Positions 43,932 through 54,099 of a DNA stretch of 64,000 nucleotides are shown piece after piece. The translations under genes were made by a program, and so were the position numbers. The stretch's first letter is position 1; every line of letters starts with the position of its first letter. Under the pieces are notes generated by a model. That model ran no database searches. It had not been told where the DNA came from and saw only the letters and a list, made by a program, of their open reading frames with translations. Source of the DNA: Galeopsis tetrahit (taxonomy: Eukaryota > Streptophyta > Magnoliopsida > Lamiales > Lamiaceae); NCBI GenBank assembly GCA_963675135.1, contig OY776124.1, positions 6,989,001-7,053,000 of the forward strand. The letters run 5' to 3'.

Positions 43932-44734
43932 CTATTTTAATAAATAAAATTTAAAAGTATAATAAATTAATCAATAATTAATATAGTAATGAAATCAATA
44001 ATTTCCTAATTTAATTAATAACATTTTAGTAATTTAAGTCAATAATTTCCTAATTTAATCAATAACAAAATCACGTTACTAATGAAATAAATAATTTACC
44101 AAACTAATTAATAATGACTTAATTTAAACAATAACAATAATTATTATATTAATCATACCGTACAACACCCCTACTTATAAGAATAATTACTAATTTAATC
44201 AACAATAATAACCTAGTTTAATTATAAGAATAATTACTAATTTAATCAACAATAATAACCTAGTTTAATTATCAAAACGAACTAACAAGAACTACATTAT
44301 ATATTTGAACTAACATGCAATTTTTAATTACAATTAACCAATAAAAAACATATAATCCACGTACTAACATATATTTGAATTAATTATACATATATATTCA
44401 TCAACTACGTACATGAAATTTTATACGAACTAACATGCAATTTATAATAATTCAATAACAGTTTTATAATAATTATAAACATGCAATTTATAATACAATA
44501 ACTTAATTAAAATTAATTAAGAATTTATAAAACGTACCGTTTAAATTGAAGAAAATTGGAGTAGATAATCGTTATGCCCTTTCTCGATCAATCCACGCAC
44601 CACGCACAAGAAAATCCAATCCACGAGGAGAGAACAGGAGATGAACAGGGAGAGGGGGACGAAAGGAATTTTTTTTTTTCCCTTATGAGGAAGAACTGCC
44701 GAAGGCAGTTCTTATTTAAAAAAAAAAATTCTGG

Positions 44735-45085
44735 CTACCGACGGATATTTCCGTCGGTAGCACGCGAATATTAATGACACGCGTCTTTTCCGTGATATTT
44801 TCCGTGGTATCCGAGGCGGTGAGTCAAAGCGGGTCGGCTACCGACGGATATTTTCCGTCGGCAGTCGAAATTTGAACGGCCGACGGAAATAATCCGTCGG
44901 GAAGTAAGGCTAAACGACACCGTTTGGCCGCGAAACTGAATTCCGTCGGGAAGTCCGTCGGACGGTCCCGACGGATCTTGGATTCTGTCGGGAGTCAGTC
45001 GTTTCGAAAATTCCGTCGGCGATCCGTCGGGGCGGCCGACGGAATGGATTCCGTCGGTAGCCTTCCGTCGGCAAACTCCGCGTTT
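44735..45085. repeat. CACTA subterminal repeats, right end
   Basis: Dense CCGACGG/CCGTCGG motifs in both orientations, mirroring 38275-38755. Confidence 0.85.
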
Positions 45086-45565
45086 TTTGTAGTGAAAATA
45101 GTTATGTCCACAAATAAATATTTTGCACAACGAATGATATTTTAAAGGAATTTAAAAATAATCAAGCAAATACAAGAACCGAGATTAAGTACAAGTTATA
45201 TTAAAAATTACGTTTATTAAAATAATTGTAATTAAACTAGAAATAAATATAGCTGTTCATCTTTTGCAATAAATTAAGGAGTTAGAATATGCAAAGGAGG
45301 CCCAAAAAAAGGGTTGGGGTATATACCCCTCCAGCTTTGTTTAATACACTCCCCCTCATTTTTTTTAATTCAAATATATATATGAAATACCAATTTTGCC
45401 CTTTTACTAAATCATGATAGATACATACACTCCCCTACAATTTAACCACAATTCTAACCCTAACCCTAGAATTCGACAGTCGTCGTCACCGCCGCCGTCG
45501 TCGCTGCCGTCGCCGTCACCGCCGTCACATATAAAATTTAGAAAAAAAAAATCTTACTATCTTTA

Positions 45566-45731
45566 AAAAAACACTCCGATCGACACTGGTTTGTCAACCA
45601 AAAACACTCCGGTCGACACTGGTTTGTCGACCAAAAACACTCCGGTCGACACTGGTTTGTCGACCAAAAATACTCTGGTCGACACTGGTTTGTCGACCAA
45701 AAATACTCCGGTCGACACTGGTTTGTCGACC
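45566..45731. repeat. 33-bp tandem array, five copies
   Basis: The unit is AAAAACACTCCGGTCGACAC plus TGGTTTGTCGACC. Because 33 is divisible by three, the array stays open on the minus strand as repeats of VDKPVSTGVFL, part of an open frame at 46132-45563. I regard this as a by-product of unit length, not evidence of a protein. Confidence 0.9.
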
Positions 45732-45771
45732 AAATTTCGAAAGAAAATTAAAAAAAAAATTAATTTTCGAC

Positions 45772-45846
45772 CATTATTGATCGCCCAAAAACACTCTCGT
45801 CGACAATAGGTTGTCGACGAGAGTGTTTTTGAGCGACCAATAATGA
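45772..45846. other. Long near-perfect hairpin inside Mutator-like copy 1
   Basis: CATTATTGATCGCCCAAAAA...GTCGACAA (45772-45806) pairs with TTGTCGACGAGAGTGTTTTT...AATAATG (45811-45846) with few mismatches and a ~4-base loop. A diverged version of the same hairpin is at about 47190-47275 in the second copy. Confidence 0.85.
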
Positions 45847-46512
45847 TTGAAAAAAAAAAAAAAAAAAACCTGTTCTCTCTCGCGGAGGAAGGCGGGGCGC
45901 TGGAGCGGCGGCGGGCGCTAAGGGCGGGCCACGACGGCCGAGGGCTTGGGGTGGGCCGCGACCGCCGTAGGCTAGACGGCGGCGTCGCGCTAAGGGCGGG
46001 CCGCGACGGCGAGCGCGAGGGCTTGGGGTAGGCCGCGACGGCGAGCGCTGGGGGCTGGGGGTGGGCCGCGACGGCCGAGGGCTGGACGGCGGCGTCGCGG
46101 CGTGGAGCTGGGCATAGAAGAATTAAAAACAAAAAAAAAAAAGAAAGAAGATGGGCGGCGGCGGAGACGAGGAGGGGAGGAGGAGGTGAGAAACGAGGGA
46201 GGAGGAGGGCGAATGCAGGCGGTGGTGGATGGGTGGTGGATGGGCGGTGGATGGGCGGCGGCTGTGGATGGGAAGAAGGAGAGAAGTGTGGGAGGAAAAT
46301 AGAAAATGGGGAAGAAGAAGAGAAAAATTAGGGTTAGGGTTATAAGGGGGTGTATGTATCTATAATATTTTATTAAGGGTAAAATTGGTATTTCATATAT
46401 ATATTTGAATTAATATAAATGAGGGGGGAGTGTATTAAACAAAGCTGGAAGGTATATACCCCAACCCCAAAAAATTGATTAAGATAAAGGAGGCCCAATA
46501 AAAAGTTATATA

Positions 46513-47741
46513 GAGTTGGGGTATATACCCCTCCAGCTTTGTTTAATTCACTCCCCTAAGTATCCTCACTTTATACTGAAAGGATACATGCACTCCCCCA
46601 AATTACCTTTTATACCATTTTCTCTTAAAATTTCTAAGATAAATACACTCCCCCACAAAAACCCTAACTTTACTAAACCCTAATTTTTTCCTTTAATTTC
46701 TCCCCCACTCATTCTTTCTCCTCTCTTATTCATCCTCAACTTGCCGCCGCCCTTCATCCGTCCACCGTTGCCGCCCTTCATCCATCGCCGCCTTTCCTCC
46801 ATCGCCGCCCTTTGTCCGCCGCCGCACGAAGATGGGTACACTACTACACATTTAAGCTTAGAGAGCTTTGAAAAGAGCTCTCCAAGTGGGAGCTGTCCAA
46901 GCTTAAGGGCTCTCCAAGTGCAATTAAGGGCTCTCCAAGTGCAATTTAGCTTGGAGAGCTTTTTTTTATCTTTTTTCTCTGCGGCGCGCACAAGGCAGCG
47001 GCGGTGGCCGATCTCCCGTTAACTAGCGCCGCCGCCGCTCTTCGCCCGACCCCCAAGAAGCGCCGCTCGTCCTCCCCTTCGTCCAGCCTCCGCCGCTCGT
47101 CCTACCAGGTAAGTTTTTTTTTTTTTTTTTTCTGGGAGAAATTCTCCCGTCTCTAGCTTTTTTTCTTTTCTTTTTTTTTTTTAATTTTCGACAATACTTA
47201 GTCTACCAAAACCACTCCCGTCGATAAATTATTGTCGATGAGAGTGTTTTTGATCGACTCAATATTGACGAAAATTTCAATTTTTAAATTTAAAAAAAAA
47301 AAATTCTTTCGAAAAAATCTTATTGACCAGAGTGTTTGTGGTCGACCAACCAGATTCGATCGGAGTGTTTTTGGTCGACAAACCAGTGTCGACGGGATAA
47401 ATTTTGGTCGACTCTGGTTTGTCGAAAATAATTTTTTTTTTTTATTTCTAAAATTTTATTTGAGGTGGCGGTAGGTGCCGGAGGTAGGACGGTGGCCGGA
47501 CATTTGGCGGCAGCGGCAGCCGGAGGTTGGGAGGCGGCGTTCGGTGGGCGGCGGCTGGCTAATAACTCTCAAATTAGGGTTAGGATTATAATTAGGATTA
47601 GGGTTAATTTAATTTATAGGAGTGTATGTATCTTTTGTATTTTATGAAAAGGGCAAAATAGACATTTTATATAAATATTTAATTAATAAAAGTGGAGGGG
47701 GAGTGTATTAAACAAAATTGGAGGGGTATATACCTCAACCC
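46513..47741. mobile_element. Mutator-like non-autonomous element (copy 2)
   Basis: Ends are GAGTTGGGGTATATACCCCT and AGGGGTATATACCTCAACCC, with the 9-bp duplication AGTTATATA (46504-46512 and 47742-47750). Same family as copy 1, about 1.2 kb. The interior holds CCGCCG-rich stretches, a segment at 46850-46970 with repeated GGGCTCTCCAAGTGCAATT, and the shared hairpin near 47190-47275. No transposase. Confidence 0.92.
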
Positions 47742-47897
47742 AGTTATATAACATATAAAGCGTGTGGAGTAAGCCTTAATTGGCGGAAGTCCATGTAAGT
47801 CCGTCGATTTTGGAAGACGCCAGCAAAATGGGTCTATGGGATCCGTATAACAGAATGTGATCCGTGAGATGGTCTAACACAAGTTTTTGCCCCAATT

Positions 47898-50064
47898 TTA
47901 ATTAAATTTCATTATTTATACTAGAATAGAACATGTGTATTTTTCATGTCATTTTTTTAAAAACATTTAACACATCATCTCACGTTGTTTTGAATAGAAA
48001 TAAAAGTGATATATTTAAAATAAAATTTTAATAAATATTTATTTATAATCAAATATACATAATTTTATCAAAATCAAAATTTTATCCTTTTATGTTCTAT
48101 TTTAACAATAATTATTTATAATAATCAAATATATAATTTTGCATGATCATTTAAATAAAATAAAAAATGATATATTTAATACAAAATAAAAAAAACACAA
48201 ATTGATTTCAATGAAACAAATTAAAACATCAAATTAAATTGGGTATTAATACTAAAAAAAAAATAGGGTTAATTGCAAATTAAAACACCACCTTTAATTT
48301 CTTTGGATTGCAATTTAATCTACACTTTTAAATAATTATAAATAAAATCACCACCTTTCAATATTGTTGCAGTTTAGACTTCTAGACAATTTCATTTGTG
48401 CCCAAAATTGACGTTTCGAGATTAAATCGAAATAAAAAACAATGTTGTTTCATTAAGGAGATGTCACATCAGCTAGCCACGTTAGATTTGGGCACAAATG
48501 GGACTATTAAGAAGTTTAAATTGCAACAATATTTAAAGGTGGTGATTTTTTTTGCTAATATTCAAAAATTTATATTAAATTGCAATCCAGAGAAAGGTAA
48601 ATTAACCCTAAAAAATACATATTAATACATATGTATATATTTGAGTGTATATATGAAATTATCATCTAAAATAAAAAAATTAATATTTAGTCTTTCATAA
48701 TTTTAAATTGTTCATAAGTTGATCTTATATGTATTTTTAGTCCTCCAAACAGCTTATGTGTCGGATGATGAGTTAAAAATACTGGAAAAAAATTGTCGTG
48801 TAAAATACACACATTCTATTCCGCTGAGTAGGATTAAAATTGGATTAAAATGACTGAAATTGAATTGATTGGACTGAAAATGGAGTTGGAGGACTGAGAT
48901 TGGAACTCAAATGATCAAAATTGAGACTAAAAGGACCCAAATTGATATTAAAAGGACCAAAATTGATAAAAAAAAAACAAGTTACAAGACCTTTTGTAGA
49001 TTCAGACAAAGTTACATGACCATTTGTTAATTTATCTCTCAAAAATGACCTAAAAGAGATTTTAAAAAATTTATTTACGTCTCATAATTTCGTAACTTGT
49101 TTAATTTACGTCATTTTTCTTTATTCTGTAAATTGTAAATAGTTACTTGTAATTTTTTTAATCCACATGATCATTGTTTTTAATTTCCACGCTATACAAG
49201 TCAAGATCGATCACATTCCAATGTACGTCGGTTATCCGTAATCTTTATGTGCACGTGACAAAAGTGTAAGTGTAATGATATCGTTTGAGTGTCTCCAACA
49301 AAAATTGGACGTGAATTAATCAAATTACAAAATTATGGGACGTAAATTTAACCTTTATATTTTTTGGGACATTTTTCGAAAAGGTGAAATTTACGGGCCT
49401 TAAATATTTTTTTCTCCTAAAATTGATACAAGTGCAAGTTACAGGACTAAAATGGATACCTTCAGGACTATAATTGAGAAAGTGTAAAAGTTACATAATC
49501 AAAGTTGGACTCGACCTAAATTACATGACTAAAATCAATATTTTCTCGAATTCCCTTTTTTTAGAGAATGGTTAAAGAGAAAGGAAAAGAAGAAAAACAT
49601 CCATTACGACAAATTCTTGTTTATTTTAGTTCTCAGTATCCATCTAAAAACCTACTAATTTGAAGATAAATTCTATAGTCCATTAAGAAGACCTCAATTG
49701 AAGTTCGAACAAAGATTTGTATAGACGGAACTCTTAGAAAACCTGAGATCTAAAGAAAAGTATACCCTAAAATTCCAAACTTACACCACCAAATCAGCTG
49801 CAAATTCTTGTATGACACAATGTTTTGTAAGACTCGGGAGACTGACAAAAAAAAACCTAGTATGACATTAATTATTTTGGGAGTTTAATATCTCAATTTG
49901 ATCTGATCCGATCGGACAAATAAGAGAATATTAACTAAACAAACTTACTTATATCCTCTCTTGTGTCTTTTTCCTTCCAAAAACTGAATTTAATATTCTT
50001 GCATACAAAAAAACCCAAAAAACAGCATATAATTTCGACACATTTTTCTTTCTTATCTATCCCA
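47898..50064. other. Intergenic, AT-rich, with a MITE-like repeat
   Basis: Upstream region of the P450 gene. Apart from 48265-48609 it contains loosely repetitive AGGACTAAAATTGA-like segments (48830-49540), probably decayed TIR elements. No gene recognised. Confidence 0.45.
48265..48609. mobile_element. MITE-like inverted-repeat element
   Basis: It begins AGGGTTAATTGCAAATTAAA and ends with AAATTAACCCT. A second inverted pair, TGGATTGCAATTTAAT / TTAAATTGCAATCCA, lies just inside. The ends sit in A-runs, so the target duplication is unclear. 345 bp, non-coding. Confidence 0.7.
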
Positions 50065-50072
50065 TATAAATA
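50065..50072 (+). promoter_or_regulatory. TATA box of the P450 gene
   Basis: TATAAATA lies 57-64 bp upstream of the start codon, which places transcription start near 50095-50105 and gives a short leader. Confidence 0.65.
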
Positions 50073-50128
50073 CATACATACAACCACAAACTCAACATCA
50101 TAACAAGTTTTTTCAGTTCTCTTCAACT

Positions 50129-52747
50129 ATGGAAACATACATTTCATCATACTTGAAAGACTCAAACTTGAATTTGTCGTCTGTGTTATTCTTCATTGGA
50201 ACATTGGTGACAATTTATATTAGTCAATGGATTTACAAATGGATGAACCCTAAATGCAATGGAGTCCTTCCCCCGGGTTCAATGGGACTCCCTCTTTTAG
50301 GAGAAACCATTCAATTAGTCATCCCAAGTGCCTCTTTGGATCTCCCCCCATTCATCAAAAATCGAATTAAAAGGTAATAAATATACACCACGTTTCAGTT
50401 ATATTAGTCTGCACGTGCCAGTTATATTAGTTTGTACGTGTCAGTTATATTAGTTTGCACGTTTCAGTTATATTAGTCTGCACGTGCCAGTTATATTAGT
50501 CTGTACGTGTCAGTTATATTAGTCTGCACGTTTTAGTTATATTAGTCTGTACGTGTCATTATATTAGTCCGCACGTGTCAGTTATATTAGTCTGCACGTT
50601 TTCCACTGTACCTAGTTGCACGTTGCAACTGATGCATATGAACTCTCTCTCAAGTATATACTTTGTTACATATATGTTTAAAAAGTTTAATATTCTTTAT
50701 TAATTCTTGATGTTAAAAGGATGAGTTTTGGATTAATTTGTTGTTAGATATGGGCCAATTTTCAAAACCAACGTGGCGGGGCGGCCCGTGATAATTACAG
50801 CAGATCCAGAGTTCAATCATTTCCTTCTCCGACAAGACGGGAAGCTAGTTGACACTTGGTCTATGGACACTTTTGCTGAAGTGTTTGATCAAGCTTCTCA
50901 ATCTTCTAGAAAGTATACGAGAAATTTGACTTTGAATCACTTTGGAATCGAGGCGCTTCGCGGGAGGCTGCTTCCTCAAATAGAAGCAGCCGCCCGAAAA
51001 ACTCTTTCCAATTGGGCTAGTCATGAATCAGTTGAAGTTAAAAGTGAAGCTGTTACGGTAAATGCTCATTTTTAATTTAGACTTTGTTCATTGAATCTTT
51101 AGTTGTTTTTATTTAACTTAATTTGTCATCTAAATTTGCAGTCGACGACGACTGCAACTTTAGATGACATTTTTTGTTTTATTTTATAATAATAGATGAT
51201 TAAATGTTAGTATGCACAATTAATCAAGAAACTGATTTCTCTAGAGTTTTGCAGATGGCTATTGATTTTGCAGCAAAGCAAATTTTCAGTGGCGATCTTG
51301 AGAACGCACCGTTGAACTTAAGCGACATGTTCAGGGATTTACTCGACGGCATGATGTCGTTTCCTATCAACATCCCCGGTACCGCGCATCACAAATGTCT
51401 GCAGGTACGTACGTAGACAAGGAACGGGTCTAGAATTTCACTTTATAATATCATATAACTAAGGTTACAAATGTTAAAATAAAAAATTGTGTAGATTCAC
51501 AAGAAAGTTGGGGAAATGATGAGGGACGTTGTGACGAAGAGAATGGGGGAGTCAGAGAGGCGAAACGGGGATCTACTCGATCATATCATCGACGATAAAA
51601 GCACCGAGTCGTTCGTAAATGAGGACTTCATAGTTCAGCTAATGTTCGGTCTATTATTCGTCACTTCTGATTCAATTTCAACCACATTGGCTTTAGCTTT
51701 CAAGTTACTAGCTGAGCATCCTCTAGTATTGGAGGAATTAACTGTGAGTAATTTTACCTAATAATAATAATATCATCCATATTTCAGTCACATTTATTAT
51801 TTTTATTTAATTAATTAAAATCATGTTATGTATTAGGCTGAGCATGAGGCAATCTTGAAGAAGAGACAAGATTCAAACTCGAGTCTCACATGGGACGATT
51901 ACAAATCAATGACATTTACACTTCAGGTGGTGAATGAAGTTCTAAGGCTTGGAAATATAGCTCCTGGATTCTTTCGTAGAGCATTGAAAGATATTCCAGT
52001 GAACGGTGAGACGAACCATAATTTGGGCATAACACTTTGAAATAGATTTAATTAATTTTTGTCGTAATAATAATTTAAATTTGCAGGATACACAATTCCA
52101 CAAGGATGGGTGATCATGATTGCTACAGCTGGTCTTCATCTAAACGCTAACCAATTCAAAGATCCACTTAAATTTAATCCTTGGAGATGGAAGGTGAAAT
52201 TTCTTTTTTTTAATTTCACTAAAAAATTGTGTTTTTATTTTATTAATTCAGACAAAATTTTGTACGTACTAATTATGGATTTGGTAATAGGAGATTCAAC
52301 CAAGTGTTGTGTCTAAATGTTTCATGCCATTTGGATCTGGTATGAAGCAATGTGCTGGGGCAGAATATAGCAGAGTGCTTCTTGCAACTTTTCTCCATGT
52401 TCTCGTCACAAATTACAGGTAATTTATTTATTCTGTCCATTTAAAAAAAACGAGCACTTAATTCAATATCTTATTCGTCCATTTTGAAGTTGGAATGAAT
52501 GATTGTCCTATTAATTCACTAGCACCGAGATTGAAATGTGTAGCACTAGCCTCGACTCCACGTTTGCCTATAAATTCAGTCCTCTACAGTGCACGTTTCT
52601 AACAAGAATATATATATGGCCTAATAAGTGAATCATATGTTGTTTTTTGGCAGATGGAATTTGGTTAAGGGAGGCAAGATTGTTCGAGCTCCAATAATCA
52701 GATTTCCAGATGGATTTCATTACAAGATATCAGAGAAACAGAAGTGA
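50129..52747 (+). CDS. Cytochrome P450, CYP87-like (483 aa, 8 exons)
   Basis: Exons are 50129-50373, 50748-51057, 51255-51404, 51495-51743, 51837-52005, 52087-52193, 52291-52418 and 52654-52747. All introns are GT-AG, and the coding sum is 1452 bases with no break. An ER membrane anchor (17-35) precedes the Pro-rich hinge (PPGSMGLP, 48-55). The I-helix spans about 276-306 with VTSDSIST in place of the usual AGxDT. The K-helix ExxR is E352-V-L-R355. An NPWRW segment (405-409) is the meander. The haem loop FGSGMKQCAG (424-433) has ligand C431, with Lys where most P450s have Arg. The GETIQL and LDLPPFIK segments match CYP87-type enzymes of the CYP85 clan, which oxidise triterpenoids or sterols; substrate here is unknown. 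TATA and poly(A) signals are in place. Confidence 0.92.
50396..50601 (+). repeat. 23-bp minisatellite (nine copies) in intron 1 of the P450 gene
   Basis: The unit CAGTTATATTAGTCTGCACG plus TGY is repeated nine times head to tail; one copy is 22 bp. Each copy ends in CACGTG, TACGTG or CACGTT. Three copies contain a perfect G-box CACGTG. Confidence 0.93.
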
Positions 52748-52890
52748 TCGAATTTGTTATAATTGTCAGTGTGCATGTGATCAAGTAATATTATATAATT
52801 ATGTTGTCAAAGCTTATAAGCTTATACATAAGATAAGTTTGGTGTATTTCTATACATATTTTGTTCATGAAAGAGTTTATCTTAGTATGG

Positions 52891-52896
52891 AATAAA
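52891..52896 (+). terminator. Polyadenylation signal of the P450 gene
   Basis: AATAAA lies about 145 bp past the stop codon, the expected distance for a plant 3' UTR. Confidence 0.6.
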
Positions 52897-52919
52897 TGTA
52901 ATGAAGTTGAGTCATTTAA

Positions 52920-53489
52920 AAATAATTCCAAATCAACAATTTAGCCTACACTTCTCATTTTCTATCAATTCTATCACATATTTTTTTTCCTAGTTAAATT
53001 ATATTTATAGTTTTCATTTTTTTTTATCAAATCTAGTACATATTTTTTATATTTTGCCAATTTTATTGGTGGATAACTAACAAAAGTGGTACATGTATCA
53101 ATGAGACTGAAGATGTACCATTGATTATATGTCACAGAAAACTCTCTCATGCACCTACATTATTGGTGGATGATGAATTCTTAATCGATGCTGACACTGA
53201 TTTTATTTGTTTTTATTTCTTTTTTCTTGCAATAAGGAAGGGAGGGAGAGAGGGAGAGCGGCTGCGGTAGGCCCTGACGAGAAAGGAGAAAGAAAGTGAG
53301 GAAGGAGTAAAGAAGGACGAAATAAATTAGGGTGAACGTGTTTAGTAAAAGATTTATATAGAGAAAGGGGCAATTTTGATAATTCATAAAAAGTGCATCT
53401 AACATTCTCTCAATTGGGAGGAGTGCATCAATCAGGGGAGTAGGTTAACAAAGACAGAGGTGCAAATAGCCGTACGCACCCTTTTTCAA
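52920..53489. other. Intergenic spacer
   Basis: AT-rich apart from a purine-rich GGGAGGGAGAGAGGGAGAG run near 53239. No gene seen. Confidence 0.45.
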
Positions 53490-53742
53490 TTCTTGTTCCC
53501 AAATTAATTAAATGGGCCATGCTACAATAATTAATTAAATGGCCAACAATTTAATGGTTGATCCAAATAATTTCCAACTTCCATTTTCCTCTAAAAATCC
53601 AATTCTTACCCACAAAATTAATAAACCACCACCTTTCTCCGTATTATATGCAATAAGTCAATTTAATGTAGACAATACACTGAAATTCTATAAAATTAAA
53701 TAAACTAAACACATGAATATTATGCAATTATCACACTAATCA
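53490..53742 (-). repeat. LTR fragment, Athila-like
   Basis: The minus strand starts TGATTAGTGTGATAATTGC and matches the first ~230 bp of the LTRs at 58192 and 63362, including the AATTGACTTATTGC and GAAAGGTGGTGG regions. The rest of the LTR is absent. Confidence 0.65.
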
Positions 53743-54099
53743 GTCTTATTTGTTTTTTGTTGTGTTAGATGCCTCTTATATAGTTTTGAATTTTTTTTGG
53801 TGTAACTTTTTCAAAATTTAAGTTACAATATTGCTTTTATTGGGTTAGATGCTTCTCATATAGTTTTGTAGTGAACAAAGTATGGCTAAAATGTGAAAGA
53901 TACCATCATTCATACTCTGTTTTTTTTCCTTGAATTTATGCTTATTTTTATTGTTTATTAATTTGTTCTATTAGGTGATTAAAGGAAAAAAATTGAAATA
54001 GATGATCAAAGGGAAGAAAGTGGGAAAATGTAGCCATAGAGTGATGAAGAAGAATATGGTCATGTCAAGGAATACGTTGCAAATTCCCCAATATTGATT

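Larger units (their letters stand above)
38258..45094 (-). mobile_element. CACTA (En/Spm) transposon, internally deleted
   Basis: Termini CACTACAAAAAACG and CGTTTTTTGTAGTG bound 6837 bp. The target has five A residues in the uninterrupted arm, while four A flank each side here, giving the 3-bp duplication AAA expected for CACTA. Dense TCCGTCGG/CCGACGGA repeats occupy both subterminal regions. Two gene regions, both on the minus strand, resemble TNP2 (41513-39399) and the Ptta/TNPA-type protein (43931-42291). The TNP2 catalytic core is missing, so the copy is non-autonomous. Confidence 0.95.
45311..46467. mobile_element. Mutator-like non-autonomous element (copy 1)
   Basis: TIRs start GGGTTGGGGTATATACCCCT and extend ~150-170 bp with gaps. 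The ends carry AACCCTAACCC / GGGTTAGGGTT motifs. The uninterrupted arm shows the empty site within GGCCCAAAAAAATTG, consistent with a duplication of about 9 bp with one A lost. The interior has a 33-bp tandem array, a long hairpin and a GC-rich GGCGGC segment. No transposase. Confidence 0.85.
37417..47897 (-). repeat. Right arm of long inverted repeat, split by four insertions
   Basis: The reverse complement matches 17180-18365 in pieces: 37417-37448, 37769-38257, 45095-45310, 46468-46512 and 47742-47897. The gaps are a 320-bp TIR element, the CACTA element and two Mutator-like elements, all with target duplications consistent with the uninterrupted left arm. The outer end reads CACAAGTTTTTGCC on the plus strand. 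Confidence 0.8.

Noticed and set aside
45455..45475. Telomere-like AACCCTAACCC repeats (also near 46320 and 47573) as interstitial telomere tracts
   Set aside because: Only two or three units, and they sit symmetrically inside the Mutator-like termini, so they are part of the elements.
45563..46132. 189-codon minus-strand open frame in Mutator-like copy 1
   Set aside because: Its openness comes from the 33-bp repeat and a GC-rich low-complexity segment; no family recognised.
50396..50601. CRISPR-like array of spaced repeats
   Set aside because: Contiguous 23-bp minisatellite units without unique spacers, in an intron of a nuclear plant gene.
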